64,000 bases of DNA from Frankia alni ACN14a. GTDB taxonomy: Bacteria; Actinomycetota; Actinomycetes; Frankiales; Frankiaceae. Positions 7,364 through 15,722 of this stretch are shown here, piece after piece; position 1 is the stretch's first letter, and each line of letters begins with the position of its first letter. The stretch lies in assembly GCF_000058485.1 (NCBI RefSeq), contig NC_008278.1:738962-802961 (forward strand), read 5' to 3'. Below the pieces are notes generated by a model, which was not told the origin of the DNA, did no database searches, and worked only from the letters and a program-made list of their open reading frames with translations. Made by a program: the position numbers and the translations under genes.

Positions 7364-9922
7364 TCAGGTGGTGCGAGTGGTGGTGGTGGAGGAGGAGGTG
7401 CTGGTGCTCGCCTTGGGGGCGGTCAGGTCGTAGAGGGTGACCCCGCCGACCGTCTTCTCGGTGAAGTTCTCCGTGATCCAGGCGGCGATCTCCTGCGAGG
7501 AGTTGCTGCCGCCGTTGGCCTGGCCGAAGCCGCCGCCACCGATGAAGTAGTGGATCTTTCCTTCGGTCACGTACTTCTTGAACTGCGCCAGCGTCGGCGA
7601 CGGGTCGCTGCCGTTGAAGCCACCGATCGGCATGACCGGTTCGCGGGTCGCGAGCTGGTAGCCGGCGGCGCTGTTCGAGCCCACCGCCGCCGCGACCCAG
7701 GTGTAGGAGTCGGCGTTCTGCTTGAACAGCTTCACGATGGCGTCGCTGGGCTTCGCGGCGTCGAGCAGGCCGCCCATGCCGCCGCGCATGCCGCCCCGGC
7801 CCTGGGTGGTGCCCGGGCTGCCCGTCGCGCCGTTGCCGGTGCCGCCGCCGGTCGTGCCGCCGGCGCCGCCGGTCGTGCCGCCGGGGAACCCGGGGAATCC
7901 GCCGGTCTGGCCGCCGCCGGGGAAGCCGCCCTGGCCGCCGCCCGGGAATCCGCCGGTCTGGCCGCCGCCCGGGAACGTGCCCTGGCCGCCGCCTGGGAAG
8001 GTGCCGGTCTGGCCGCCGCCCGGGAAGGCGCCGCCTGCCTGGTTGCGGCCTGTGCCGCCCGGCTGTCCGTTCAGGCGGCGCATGAAGCCGCCCGGGCCGC
8101 CGAAGCCGGCGCCGGCCGGGCCGGCCGAGGGGATCGAGCCGGTGTGCGGCGTTCCGGCGGTGGCCACCGCGTACGCGCCCGGACCGAGCAGGCCGGCGAC
8201 GAGGGCCACCGCGGCGACCCCGATCGAGGCCCGGCGGGGCAGCCGGACGGTGGCGAGGAAGCCGAGCGTGGCGATGATGCCCGCGACCAGCACGGCGTAG
8301 CGGATCCACGGGTGCCAGTCGGCGGTGCGGTGCAGCAGCGTCCACGACCAGGCGGTGGTCGCGGCGATCGTCGCCGCGCCGGCCAGCGCGGCGGCGGGGT
8401 GACGCCGGTGCCGCCACAGCAGGACGGCTCCCATGCCCACCAGGGCGCCGACCGCCGGAGCCAGGGCCACCGTGTAGTAGGCGTGGAAGATGCCCTTCAT
8501 CTGGCTGAAGATGATCCCGGTGACGAGCAGCCAGCCGCCCCAGAGGGCGAACGCGGCCCGCAGCCGGTCGGTGCGCGGTGCCCGCCGGGTGATCCACAGC
8601 CCGGCGACCAGCAGAATCAGCGCGGCCGGCAGCAGCCAGGAGATCTGACCGCCGACCTCCGAGCCGAACATCCGGGTCCAGCCGGTCGAGCCCCACATGC
8701 CGCCGCCGCGCCCGCCGCCGGGGCCACCGCCACCCGGGAACGGCATCCCGCCGGCGGCGCCGTTCGCCAACCCGGCCGCGCCGCCGGCGCCCGTGCCCGT
8801 GCCCGTGCCCGTGCCGGCGCCGGTGCCGCCGCCCGGCAGCGCCGCGGCCGCGCCGTTCTGGAGCAGGCCGAAGCCGCGGCGGCCGCCGGCTCCGCCGCCG
8901 CCGACGCTGCCGGTCTCGTTGCCGGTGAGCCGGCCGAGCCCGTTGTAACCGAGGGTGAGTTCCAGCAGGCTGTTGTGCTGGGAGCCGCCGATGTACGGCC
9001 GTGACGAGTCGGGGACCAGTTCCACGATCGCGATGAACAGCCCGGCGGGGATCAGCAGCCCGAGGCCGCCGGCCAGCGTCTGGCGGACCCGGCGCCAGAA
9101 CGACGTCGGCGCGCAGGCCAGGTAGACCAGCGCGAAGATCGGCACCACGACCAGCGCCTGCAGCAGCTTCGTCAGGAACGCGAAGCTGACGAGGACGCCG
9201 GCCAGCACCATCCAGCGGGTGCTGGCCTGCTCCACCGCGCGCAGCGTCGCGTACGCGCCGGCGACCAGCAGGAGAACCAGCAGCGCGTCCGGGTTGTTGA
9301 ACCGGAACATCAGCGCCGCCACCGGGGTGAGCGCGAGTACCGCCCCGGCGAGCAGGCCCGCCCCGGCGGAGAGCTGGCGGCGCACCGTCGCGTAGAGCAG
9401 CCCGACGGTGCCCACGCCCATCAGCGCCTGCGGGACGAGCAGACTCCACGAGTTCAACCCGAAGATGCGCGCCGACAGCGCCATCACCCACAGGGAGGCC
9501 GGTGGCTTGTCGACGGTGATCGAGTTGCCGGCGTCCGAGGAGCCGTAGAAGAACGCCTTCCAGCTCACCGAGCCCGCCTGGACCGCGGCCGAGTAGAAGG
9601 CGTTGGCCCAGCCCGAGGCGCTCAGGTCCCACAGGTACAGCACGCCGGTGCCGACCAGCAGGACGATCAGCGCCGGGCGGACCCAACGTGGGTCCGGCTC
9701 GGCGGCGGCGGGCGGTACCGCGCCCTCGGCAGCGGGCCCGAGGACGGTGGGCGCGTCGTGGTCCGCCGGCACATCGGGGTCTGTCGGCGCACCGGGGTCT
9801 GTCGGCGCGGCGGGGCCCGCCGGCGCGGCGGGCTCCGTCCTGCTCCACGGCAGCCGGCGACGGTGTCCCTGAGCGCGCCGACCCCCGTCGCGCGGGATCG
9901 GGTCGGTGAGTGTGGGCGACAT
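7364..9922 (-). CDS. PMT/ArnT-family membrane glycosyltransferase (GT39/GT83-like)
   Basis: 852 residues from ATG 9922; a GTG three codons earlier (9931) is possible. After a Pro/Ala-rich cytosolic leader of about 70 residues, multiple membrane segments follow with ITVDKPPASLWVMALS, the acidic first loop typical of YkcB/ArnT-type enzymes that transfer sugar from a polyprenyl-phosphate donor on the outer membrane face. Two long Gly/Pro/Gln-rich insertions (about residues 340-405 and 615-720) contain GGGQTG-like repeats. The C-terminal part (YTWVAAAVGS, PVMPIGGFNGSDP, FIGGGGFG) is a conserved extracytoplasmic domain of this actinobacterial group. The acceptor is unknown. It pairs with the GT2-GtrA gene, which could supply the donor. 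Confidence 0.88.
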   Translation of the reverse strand: MSPTLTDPIPRDGGRRAQGHRRRLPWSRTEPAAPAGPAAPTDPGAPTDPDVPADHDAPTVLGPAAEGAVPPAAAEPDPRWVRPALIVLLVGTGVLYLWDLSASGWANAFYSAAVQAGSVSWKAFFYGSSDAGNSITVDKPPASLWVMALSARIFGLNSWSLLVPQALMGVGTVGLLYATVRRQLSAGAGLLAGAVLALTPVAALMFRFNNPDALLVLLLVAGAYATLRAVEQASTRWMVLAGVLVSFAFLTKLLQALVVVPIFALVYLACAPTSFWRRVRQTLAGGLGLLIPAGLFIAIVELVPDSSRPYIGGSQHNSLLELTLGYNGLGRLTGNETGSVGGGGAGGRRGFGLLQNGAAAALPGGGTGAGTGTGTGTGAGGAAGLANGAAGGMPFPGGGGPGGGRGGGMWGSTGWTRMFGSEVGGQISWLLPAALILLVAGLWITRRAPRTDRLRAAFALWGGWLLVTGIIFSQMKGIFHAYYTVALAPAVGALVGMGAVLLWRHRRHPAAALAGAATIAATTAWSWTLLHRTADWHPWIRYAVLVAGIIATLGFLATVRLPRRASIGVAAVALVAGLLGPGAYAVATAGTPHTGSIPSAGPAGAGFGGPGGFMRRLNGQPGGTGRNQAGGAFPGGGQTGTFPGGGQGTFPGGGQTGGFPGGGQGGFPGGGQTGGFPGFPGGTTGGAGGTTGGGTGNGATGSPGTTQGRGGMRGGMGGLLDAAKPSDAIVKLFKQNADSYTWVAAAVGSNSAAGYQLATREPVMPIGGFNGSDPSPTLAQFKKYVTEGKIHYFIGGGGFGQANGGSNSSQEIAAWITENFTEKTVGGVTLYDLTAPKASTSTSSSTTTTRTT

Positions 9923-9955
9923 AGGGATCACCCTGGGCCAGCGACCTTTTGGGTC

Positions 9956-9984
9956 CTTGTGTTCCGCCTGTGCGGAACCTGTGA
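9956..9984 (-). promoter_or_regulatory. Three tandem 11-bp TGTG boxes before the PMT-family gene
   Basis: Heptamers at 9956 (CTTGTGT), 9967 (CCTGTGC) and 9978 (CCTGTGA) are 11 bp apart. The outermost unit ends at 9984, 62 bp from ATG 9922, the same distance as at the two sister promoters. That shared distance favours ATG 9922 over GTG 9931. Confidence 0.7.
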
Positions 9985-10093
9985 AGCTCGCCGACGATCC
10001 TCGTCCGCCACGGCGTCCCGGAACCGGGCGTGGAGGACGGGGCCGCGGCGGGCCCGATGGCGGGCTCCGAGGACGGGCGTGGAGGAGGCGTGC

Positions 10094-12040
10094 TCAGGCG
10101 CGGCGCATCGGCCTAGCGAGGCCCGCCGTCGGTGCGGGCTGCGCGGGTGGTGCCGCCGGCGCGGGCGGGGCCGTCGGTACGGGCGGGGCCGTCGGTACGG
10201 GCGGTGCCGGCGGTGCTGACGGAGCCGACGGCGACGTCGGCGCCGGACCTGGTGCCGCGGTCCAGCCCGGGGTCACGGTTGCCGGGTTGGGCGGCTCGCC
10301 CTGCGCCGAGACCGCGGCGGACCAGCGCGGCAGCGTGACGACGAAGGCCGTGCGCCCGGGTTGGCTGGTTGCCTCCACCCGGCCCTGGTGGGCCTCGACG
10401 ACGGCGGCGACGATGGCGAGCCCGAGCCCGGTGCTGCCCGCGGCCCGGGACCGGGAGCTGTCCCCGCGGGCGAAGCGCTCGAAGACCTCGGGCAGCAGGT
10501 CGGCGGGGATGCCGGGGCCGTCGTCCACGATGGCGACGGTGACCTCGTCGTCGGTGACCGCCAGGCTGGCCGTCACGCGGGTTCCCGGCGGGGTGTGGGC
10601 ACGGGCGTTGGCCAGCAGATTCGCCAGCACCTGGTGCAGCCGGGCCGCGTCGCCGGTGACGGTGACCGGCTCCTCGGGCAGGTCGAGCGCGAAGCGGTGG
10701 TCGGGGGCGGCGACGTGCGCATCGCTGACGGCGTCGACGACCATCCGGGAGATGTCCACCGGCTCGTGCTCCAACGGCCGCCCGGAGTCGAGCCGCGCGA
10801 GCAGCAGCAGGTCCGAGACCAGCGCCGTCATCCGCGCGCTTTCCGACTCGACCCGGCTCATCGCGTAGGTGACGTCGGGTGGGACGGGTTCGCGGGTGCG
10901 CCGGGTGAGCTCCGCGTAGCCGCTGATCGCGGCGAGCGGGGTGCGCAGCTCGTGGCTGACGTCGGCGAGGAACTGCCGCATCCGCGTCTCGCTGGCATGC
11001 CGGGCCGCCAGCGCCGCCCCGATGTGACCGAGCATCCGGTTGAGCGCCGAGCCCACCTGGCCTACCTCGGTTCTCGGGTCGGTGTCGACATCCGGCACGC
11101 GGACCGACAGCGCCACCTCGCCCCGGTCGAGCGGGATCTCCGCAACGCGGGACGCGGTCGCCGCGACCCGGCGCAGCGGGCGCAGGGTCACCCGGACGAT
11201 CACCGTGCCGGCGAGGGCCGCCGCGGCCACCCCCGCCAGGGCGACGGCGCCGGCGATGGCGGCCATCTTGGTCAGCGTCGCGTTGACCTGCTTCATCGGC
11301 AGGCCCGTGACGACGGTGGTGCCGTCGGGTCTGGTGCTGCTGAGCAGCCGGTAGTCGCCGGCTTCGCCGAGCCCGCGGGTGTGCGTGCCGCCGTCGCGCG
11401 GGACGGCCGCGACGGTGGCGGTCTGCCCGGCGGAGAGAGCCTGCAGGGAGTAGGTCGTATCGATGTACGCCCCGTAGAAGCCGGAGCCGTCGATGATCGC
11501 GGCCAATGTGCCGGGCTCGACCGGCCCCGTGAAGAAGTTGTCGAGCAGGCTGGCAGCGCTCACGCCGTACAACGTCTGCGCGGTGAGCGGCACCGAACCG
11601 GCCGTGGTCCGCCAGGAGGTCGTCGTGCCGTAGCGCGTACCCGAGCCGTACCCATAGCCTGGCTCCGAACCCGATCCGGAACCCGATCCGGACCCCGATC
11701 CGGAGTCCAGTCCCGAGCCCAGGCCGCCGGGGAGCTGCTGCGGCAGCGGTGGTCCGGAGTAGTGCTGCAGGGTGCGTTCCCACCTTCCGCTCGCCTCGCC
11801 CAGCCGGCGGTCGAGCTGGTCGAGCAGGACGCCGCGCAACGCCACCGCGGTGACGAACACGATCGCCAGCGACACGGTCGCGAGCAGCACCATGAGCAGG
11901 GCGAGCAGCCGCGTCCGCAACGACCAGCGGGACGGGGTGACCGGCCAGCCGTGGCCGGTGCGGCGTCGCCCGGGACCACCGCGCCCGGAGAGCCCGGCCT
12001 GGACGGCGTCCGGGACAGTATGCGGTGCGGCTGCGGTCAC
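10094..12040 (-). CDS. Sensor histidine kinase (two HAMP-flanking TM segments, HisKA type)
   Basis: 648 residues. Transmembrane segment about 45-70, extracytoplasmic region with a Gly-Ser repeat encoded by a run of gatccg units, second membrane segment about 260-285, HAMP, then H-box FLADVSHELRTPL (phospho-accepting His about 370), N-box LLANARAHTP, G1 DDGPGIP and G2 STGLGLAI. It should autophosphorylate and pass phosphate to the regulator encoded just upstream; only five bases separate the two genes. A Pro/Ala-rich tail of about 65 residues follows the catalytic domain. The architecture resembles mycobacterial TcrY/MtrB-type kinases; the signal is unknown. Confidence 0.93.
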   Translation of the reverse strand: MTAAAPHTVPDAVQAGLSGRGGPGRRRTGHGWPVTPSRWSLRTRLLALLMVLLATVSLAIVFVTAVALRGVLLDQLDRRLGEASGRWERTLQHYSGPPLPQQLPGGLGSGLDSGSGSGSGSGSGSEPGYGYGSGTRYGTTTSWRTTAGSVPLTAQTLYGVSAASLLDNFFTGPVEPGTLAAIIDGSGFYGAYIDTTYSLQALSAGQTATVAAVPRDGGTHTRGLGEAGDYRLLSSTRPDGTTVVTGLPMKQVNATLTKMAAIAGAVALAGVAAAALAGTVIVRVTLRPLRRVAATASRVAEIPLDRGEVALSVRVPDVDTDPRTEVGQVGSALNRMLGHIGAALAARHASETRMRQFLADVSHELRTPLAAISGYAELTRRTREPVPPDVTYAMSRVESESARMTALVSDLLLLARLDSGRPLEHEPVDISRMVVDAVSDAHVAAPDHRFALDLPEEPVTVTGDAARLHQVLANLLANARAHTPPGTRVTASLAVTDDEVTVAIVDDGPGIPADLLPEVFERFARGDSSRSRAAGSTGLGLAIVAAVVEAHQGRVEATSQPGRTAFVVTLPRWSAAVSAQGEPPNPATVTPGWTAAPGPAPTSPSAPSAPPAPPVPTAPPVPTAPPAPAAPPAQPAPTAGLARPMRRA

Positions 12041-12045
12041 GTCGA

Positions 12046-13077
12046 TCAGTTCCGGCGGGCGCGGCGCAGGCCCCCGCCTGGCCGGCTCTGGCCGGACCGG
12101 GCGGCGCCGGCTCCACCGGGCGCGAGCTGCGCCGCCGAGCCGTACTCCGCGCGCGGCCCCGGCGCGGCGGCCGACGTGGCCGACGTGGCCGACGAGGCCT
12201 GTGCGACTGGTGCAGCGGACGCAGCCGAACCCGTGGCCCCGCCCGAGCCGGCGCCGATGGACCCGGGCACCACCGCCGCCGACCCGCCGGCCAGGCCGAA
12301 CGCGCCGTCGCGGATCGTCGCGGGCGCCGCCGAGGTCGGGGAGGTCGGGGAGGCCGATGTGCCCTCCGGTCGGACCGGATAGTCGGTCTCTGCCGGTCGC
12401 AGCACGTAGCCGGCGCCCCGCATCGTGTGGATCATCGGCGGGCGGCCGGCGTCGATCTTCTTTCGCAGGTAGGAGACGTACAGCTCGACGACGTTCGCCT
12501 GCCCGCCGAAGTCGTAGTTCCAGACCCGGTCGAGGATCTGTGCCTTGCTGAGCACCCGGCGCGGGTTGCGCATGAAGAAGCGCAGCAGCTCGAACTCGGT
12601 CGCGGTCAGGTGCACCGGGACACCGCCGCGCGCCACCTCGCGGCTCTCCTCGTCCATGGTCAGGTCGCCGACGACGAGCCGCGCACCCTGCAGCGCCTCG
12701 GTGGTCCGCGCCGCCCGGCGCATCAGCCCACGCAGCCGGGCGACGAGTTCCTCCAGGCTGAACGGCTTCGTCACGTAGTCGTCACCGCCGGCGGTGAGCC
12801 CGGCCACCCGGTCCTCGACGGCGTCGCGCGCGGTCAGGAACAGCACGGGGACGTCCGGGCTCTCCGCGCGCAGCCGCCGCAGCACCTCCAACCCGTCCAT
12901 GTCGGGCAGCATGATGTCGAGCACCACCGCATCGGGCCGGAACTCGCGCGCGAGCCGCAGCGCGCCACGCCCGTCCCCGGCGCTGCGCACCTCCCACCCC
13001 TCGTAGCGCAGCGCCATCGACAGCAGCTCCGCCAGCGTCGTCTCGTCGTCCACCACGAGTACCCGCACCGGTTGCAT
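12046..13077 (-). CDS. OmpR/PhoB-family response regulator with extended C-terminal tail
   Basis: 343 residues from ATG 13077. Receiver domain 1-120 with VVDDE, phospho-acceptor in VVLDIMLPD (about residue 53), LTARD and the switch lysine in VTKPFS. Winged-helix DNA-binding domain about 130-230 with LTATEFELLRFF, VWNYDF and YLRKKID, then RGAGYVLRP. Family members end near residue 235; here about 105 more Ala/Ser/Pro/Gly-rich residues follow. Cotranscribed with the kinase. Its own promoter carries the same 11-bp boxes as the two glycosyltransferase genes, so it is likely autoregulated. The frame is open upstream to 13209, but that part has no family similarity. Confidence 0.93.
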   Translation of the reverse strand: MQPVRVLVVDDETTLAELLSMALRYEGWEVRSAGDGRGALRLAREFRPDAVVLDIMLPDMDGLEVLRRLRAESPDVPVLFLTARDAVEDRVAGLTAGGDDYVTKPFSLEELVARLRGLMRRAARTTEALQGARLVVGDLTMDEESREVARGGVPVHLTATEFELLRFFMRNPRRVLSKAQILDRVWNYDFGGQANVVELYVSYLRKKIDAGRPPMIHTMRGAGYVLRPAETDYPVRPEGTSASPTSPTSAAPATIRDGAFGLAGGSAAVVPGSIGAGSGGATGSAASAAPVAQASSATSATSAAAPGPRAEYGSAAQLAPGGAGAARSGQSRPGGGLRRARRN

Positions 13078-13110
13078 ACGGGACAGCTTCTCCCGAATGC
13101 CTGGCCGTAG

Positions 13111-13139
13111 CCTGAGACTCACCTGTGAACTTCCTGTGA
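13111..13139 (-). promoter_or_regulatory. Tandem 11-bp CCTGTGA boxes before the response regulator gene
   Basis: CCTGTGA at 13122 and 13133 are perfect copies 11 bp apart; CCTGAGA at 13111 is a third, one-mismatch unit. Read on the gene's strand this is TCACAGG-N4-TCACAGG, very like the mycobacterial PhoP direct-repeat consensus (family knowledge). The outermost unit ends 62 bp from ATG 13077. Confidence 0.75.
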
Positions 13140-14511
13140 GTGGGCGAAGCGGACTGAGTGTGCTCGGCGATGACCGGATCAAGGTGATCGGCCGGAGTGC
13201 GGTGACCAAATCGTTGCTTAGTGCACTTCGATCGAGCTTTCAATGGCTTGTGGACGTTCCTCGGCGCGTCGGATCAGGGCGGACCACGGTCACCGGAGTG
13301 GTTGATGCTGCTGTGGGCAGTGAAGCGCGTGGCGGATGGCATGCGGATGAGTCGGTGGTCCGAGGTTCACGCGGAGCTAGCAGCGGTCCTGGACGCAGGG
13401 CAGGGACGGGTGGGGACGGCGACGGATCAGGGGCACGGGAATGCCCGGTCGTCGCGCTACGTCACTCGCCACTGTGGGAGATCCGAGCGGGGACGCCAGC
13501 TGCCTGCCGATAGCTCCCAGCAGCGCTGGTGGCCGGACCAGGAGGATCCCGCTATCGGTCTTTCTGAGCCTGCGTTCGATCTCCTGCATAGCGGACAAAA
13601 ACGCGAGCAGTTTCTGCCGGTGCTGCGATCTTTCGTCGGCCAGTCGGCAAAATCACCTAACTTGTAGATCAACTTTTGGGAGATCGAAGCGGGTGTTATA
13701 CCGATCCGCCGCGACGTCTACAAGGGGTAACTAGTCAGGTACCTTGATGTCGGTGCCAGTCCGGACTGCTGCGGGCGCGTCCGCGGGTTGCTTGACCAGG
13801 CGGACGAGGACGTCGAACTGGCAACTAGGCCAAGATGCGAATGGATCCAAGCCCAACCGCCACCGACCAGTCAGCGCCGAACTCCACGTTGCTACGGAAG
13901 CGCCGCGACCGACGGATTCTATACTTTCTCCTCCTGCCGACGGCTTACCTTTCAAACGTGCAGCGTGGTCTCCTGGTGGTCTCCTGTCGTTCACCCTGTC
14001 TGGTTGGCCTGGTACGCAAGTCTCAATGGTCGTCGATGGCCGCTCGGGGATCCTCGTGAAGCACTTCGGGGTGTAGGACGCGAGCTGCCCACCCTAGCGT
14101 AAACTTGTCGGAGGTGAGCAATAAAAAGATCATTGGACTCGAGGTGGTCTCGATTTCGGGACGTACGAGTTCCTTGGCTGGAGTCTTATGGTTGAGCCTA
14201 GGAGGTAACGGGTGCATGCAAGAGATGTGTTCCGATGGGCACTTGGGGCTTCTCGTGCTCCGCCAACTGCGAAGTCGCTCAGGGGCTGGTCTTGCCTACC
14301 GCTCTCATACCTTGGCTTGAGAGTAGGTTTGTCGCGATGGTGCGGTCAGCCGCTACCTTCCAGCCACGCCCAGTACGGCTTCGACGACTCAGGGCCATCC
14401 GACGAAAGTTCCCCGGTGCCGCTCAATCCGCTAGCTCACCCAGCTTGCCAAGTTGGCTCCTAAGCGCAACCAGGACAAGCTATCGCTAACGCTGATCAAG
14501 ACATCGCAGGC
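13140..14511. other. Gene-poor left part of a lower-GC island
   Basis: No convincing complete gene. GC content drops visibly from about 13500 onward. An open frame at 13221-13667 (plus, 148 codons) has a plausible helical stretch (SPEWLMLLWAVKRVADGM) that could be a remnant, but it has no ribosome binding site or recognised family and its second half looks random. All other frames here are short and stop-rich. This looks like eroded or recently acquired DNA leading into the restriction-modification genes. Confidence 0.5.
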
Positions 14512-14525
14512 AAGGGGTGTATCCT

Positions 14526-15722
14526 ATGGCCAAGCTTGTAGCAGAACCGATAGTTCGAGCGGACCAAGATACAACGGAGACACAATTGTCTACACACGCA
14601 CCGAGCACTTCTCCACAAGAGCATTCGGTATCCGTTGTAGGATTTGACCAAGCTCGGGCCGCTAGCCCTCGTTCGGTGCGCACGATCATCGATCTTTTCT
14701 GTGGAGCAGGCGGAATGTCGCTCGGCTTCGTCCAGGCGGGTTTTTCACCCATCCTGGCCATCGACCATGATCAGCCGTCCATCGATACCCACCGCGCGAA
14801 TTTTCCAGGCGATTCGCTGTGCGTTGACATTCGAGACGTCAGCGACTTCCCGGCCGCTGACGTCGTAATAGGTGGTCCGCCTTGCCAAGGATTTAGTCGG
14901 CTAGGAAAGAAAGCAAAAAAAGAGCGTCTCGAAAACTATCTCTGGATGGATTTTATGCGATGCGTTGCCGCGTCGCAGCCTGCCGTATTTGTAATCGAGA
15001 ATGTTCCCGAATTTCTCAAAGATCCTGCTTTTCTCGGAGTCTCTCGGGAAGCAAAAAAACTTGGATACAAGCTGGTATTTGCTGTTCTTAATGCAGCCAA
15101 TTACGGGGTACCGCAAAGGCGACAGCGTACGATAGTGATTGGAAGCCGGATAGGTGAACCCGAGTTGCCGGCCCCCACTCACCAAGAGCCGCAAGAGCAG
15201 GCCGCTTTTTTTTCCGATCTCCCTCCCTGGCGTACAGTACGTGATGCCATTAGTGATCTACCACTGGAGCCGACTAATACGAATCTACACAATAGCAGGA
15301 ACGTCTCCGCCTTGTCGCTTGAGCGCTATCGCCATATCCCACCTGGTGGTAACCGGAAGAATCTTCCTCTGCATCTACAGCCTGACTGCTGGAAATATAA
15401 GGACCCCCGTGGCGGTGGAAGCACCGATCTGATGGGTCGATTGGAATGGGACGCTCCTTCTCTCACGATCAGGACCCAATTCCTAAAACCAGAGAAGGGC
15501 CGCTACCTCCACCCTGAAGCAGACAGATCGATAACTGTTCGCGAAGGTGCTCGGCTTCAGACCTTTCCAGACGATTTTCAGTTCGTAGGTAGCACCTTTC
15601 AGATCGTCAAGCAGATCGGGAACGCTGTACCCGTTGAGTTGGCCCGCCAAGTCGGGACCGAGATCTTTCGACACCTTGAAGTGCACGAAAATTCAATTGT
15701 GCGGCTAGAGGCGGCGGGTTAA
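14526..15722 (+). CDS. DNA (cytosine-5) methyltransferase
   Basis: 398 residues from ATG 14526, with AAGGGG eight bases upstream; a GTG at 14517 overlaps that site and is unlikely. The catalytic motifs are in order: motif I DLFCGAGGMSLGF, motif IV GGPPCQGFS with the catalytic Cys, motif VI ENV, motif VIII QRRQR, target-recognition region about 255-330, motif IX REGARLQTFPDDF and motif X GNAVPVELA. It transfers a methyl group from SAM to cytosine C5 in a specific site, probably protecting host DNA from the adjacent nuclease. Codon use is much less GC-rich than in flanking genes, so it is likely horizontally acquired. Its 3' end overlaps the opposing HNH gene by 18 bp. Confidence 0.95.
   Translation: MAKLVAEPIVRADQDTTETQLSTHAPSTSPQEHSVSVVGFDQARAASPRSVRTIIDLFCGAGGMSLGFVQAGFSPILAIDHDQPSIDTHRANFPGDSLCVDIRDVSDFPAADVVIGGPPCQGFSRLGKKAKKERLENYLWMDFMRCVAASQPAVFVIENVPEFLKDPAFLGVSREAKKLGYKLVFAVLNAANYGVPQRRQRTIVIGSRIGEPELPAPTHQEPQEQAAFFSDLPPWRTVRDAISDLPLEPTNTNLHNSRNVSALSLERYRHIPPGGNRKNLPLHLQPDCWKYKDPRGGGSTDLMGRLEWDAPSLTIRTQFLKPEKGRYLHPEADRSITVREGARLQTFPDDFQFVGSTFQIVKQIGNAVPVELARQVGTEIFRHLEVHENSIVRLEAAG

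Noticed and set aside
13221-13667. 148-codon plus-strand frame left of the methyltransferase
   Set aside because: Part looks helical, but there is no start signal or recognised family and the second half is stop-free by chance; noted only as a possible remnant.
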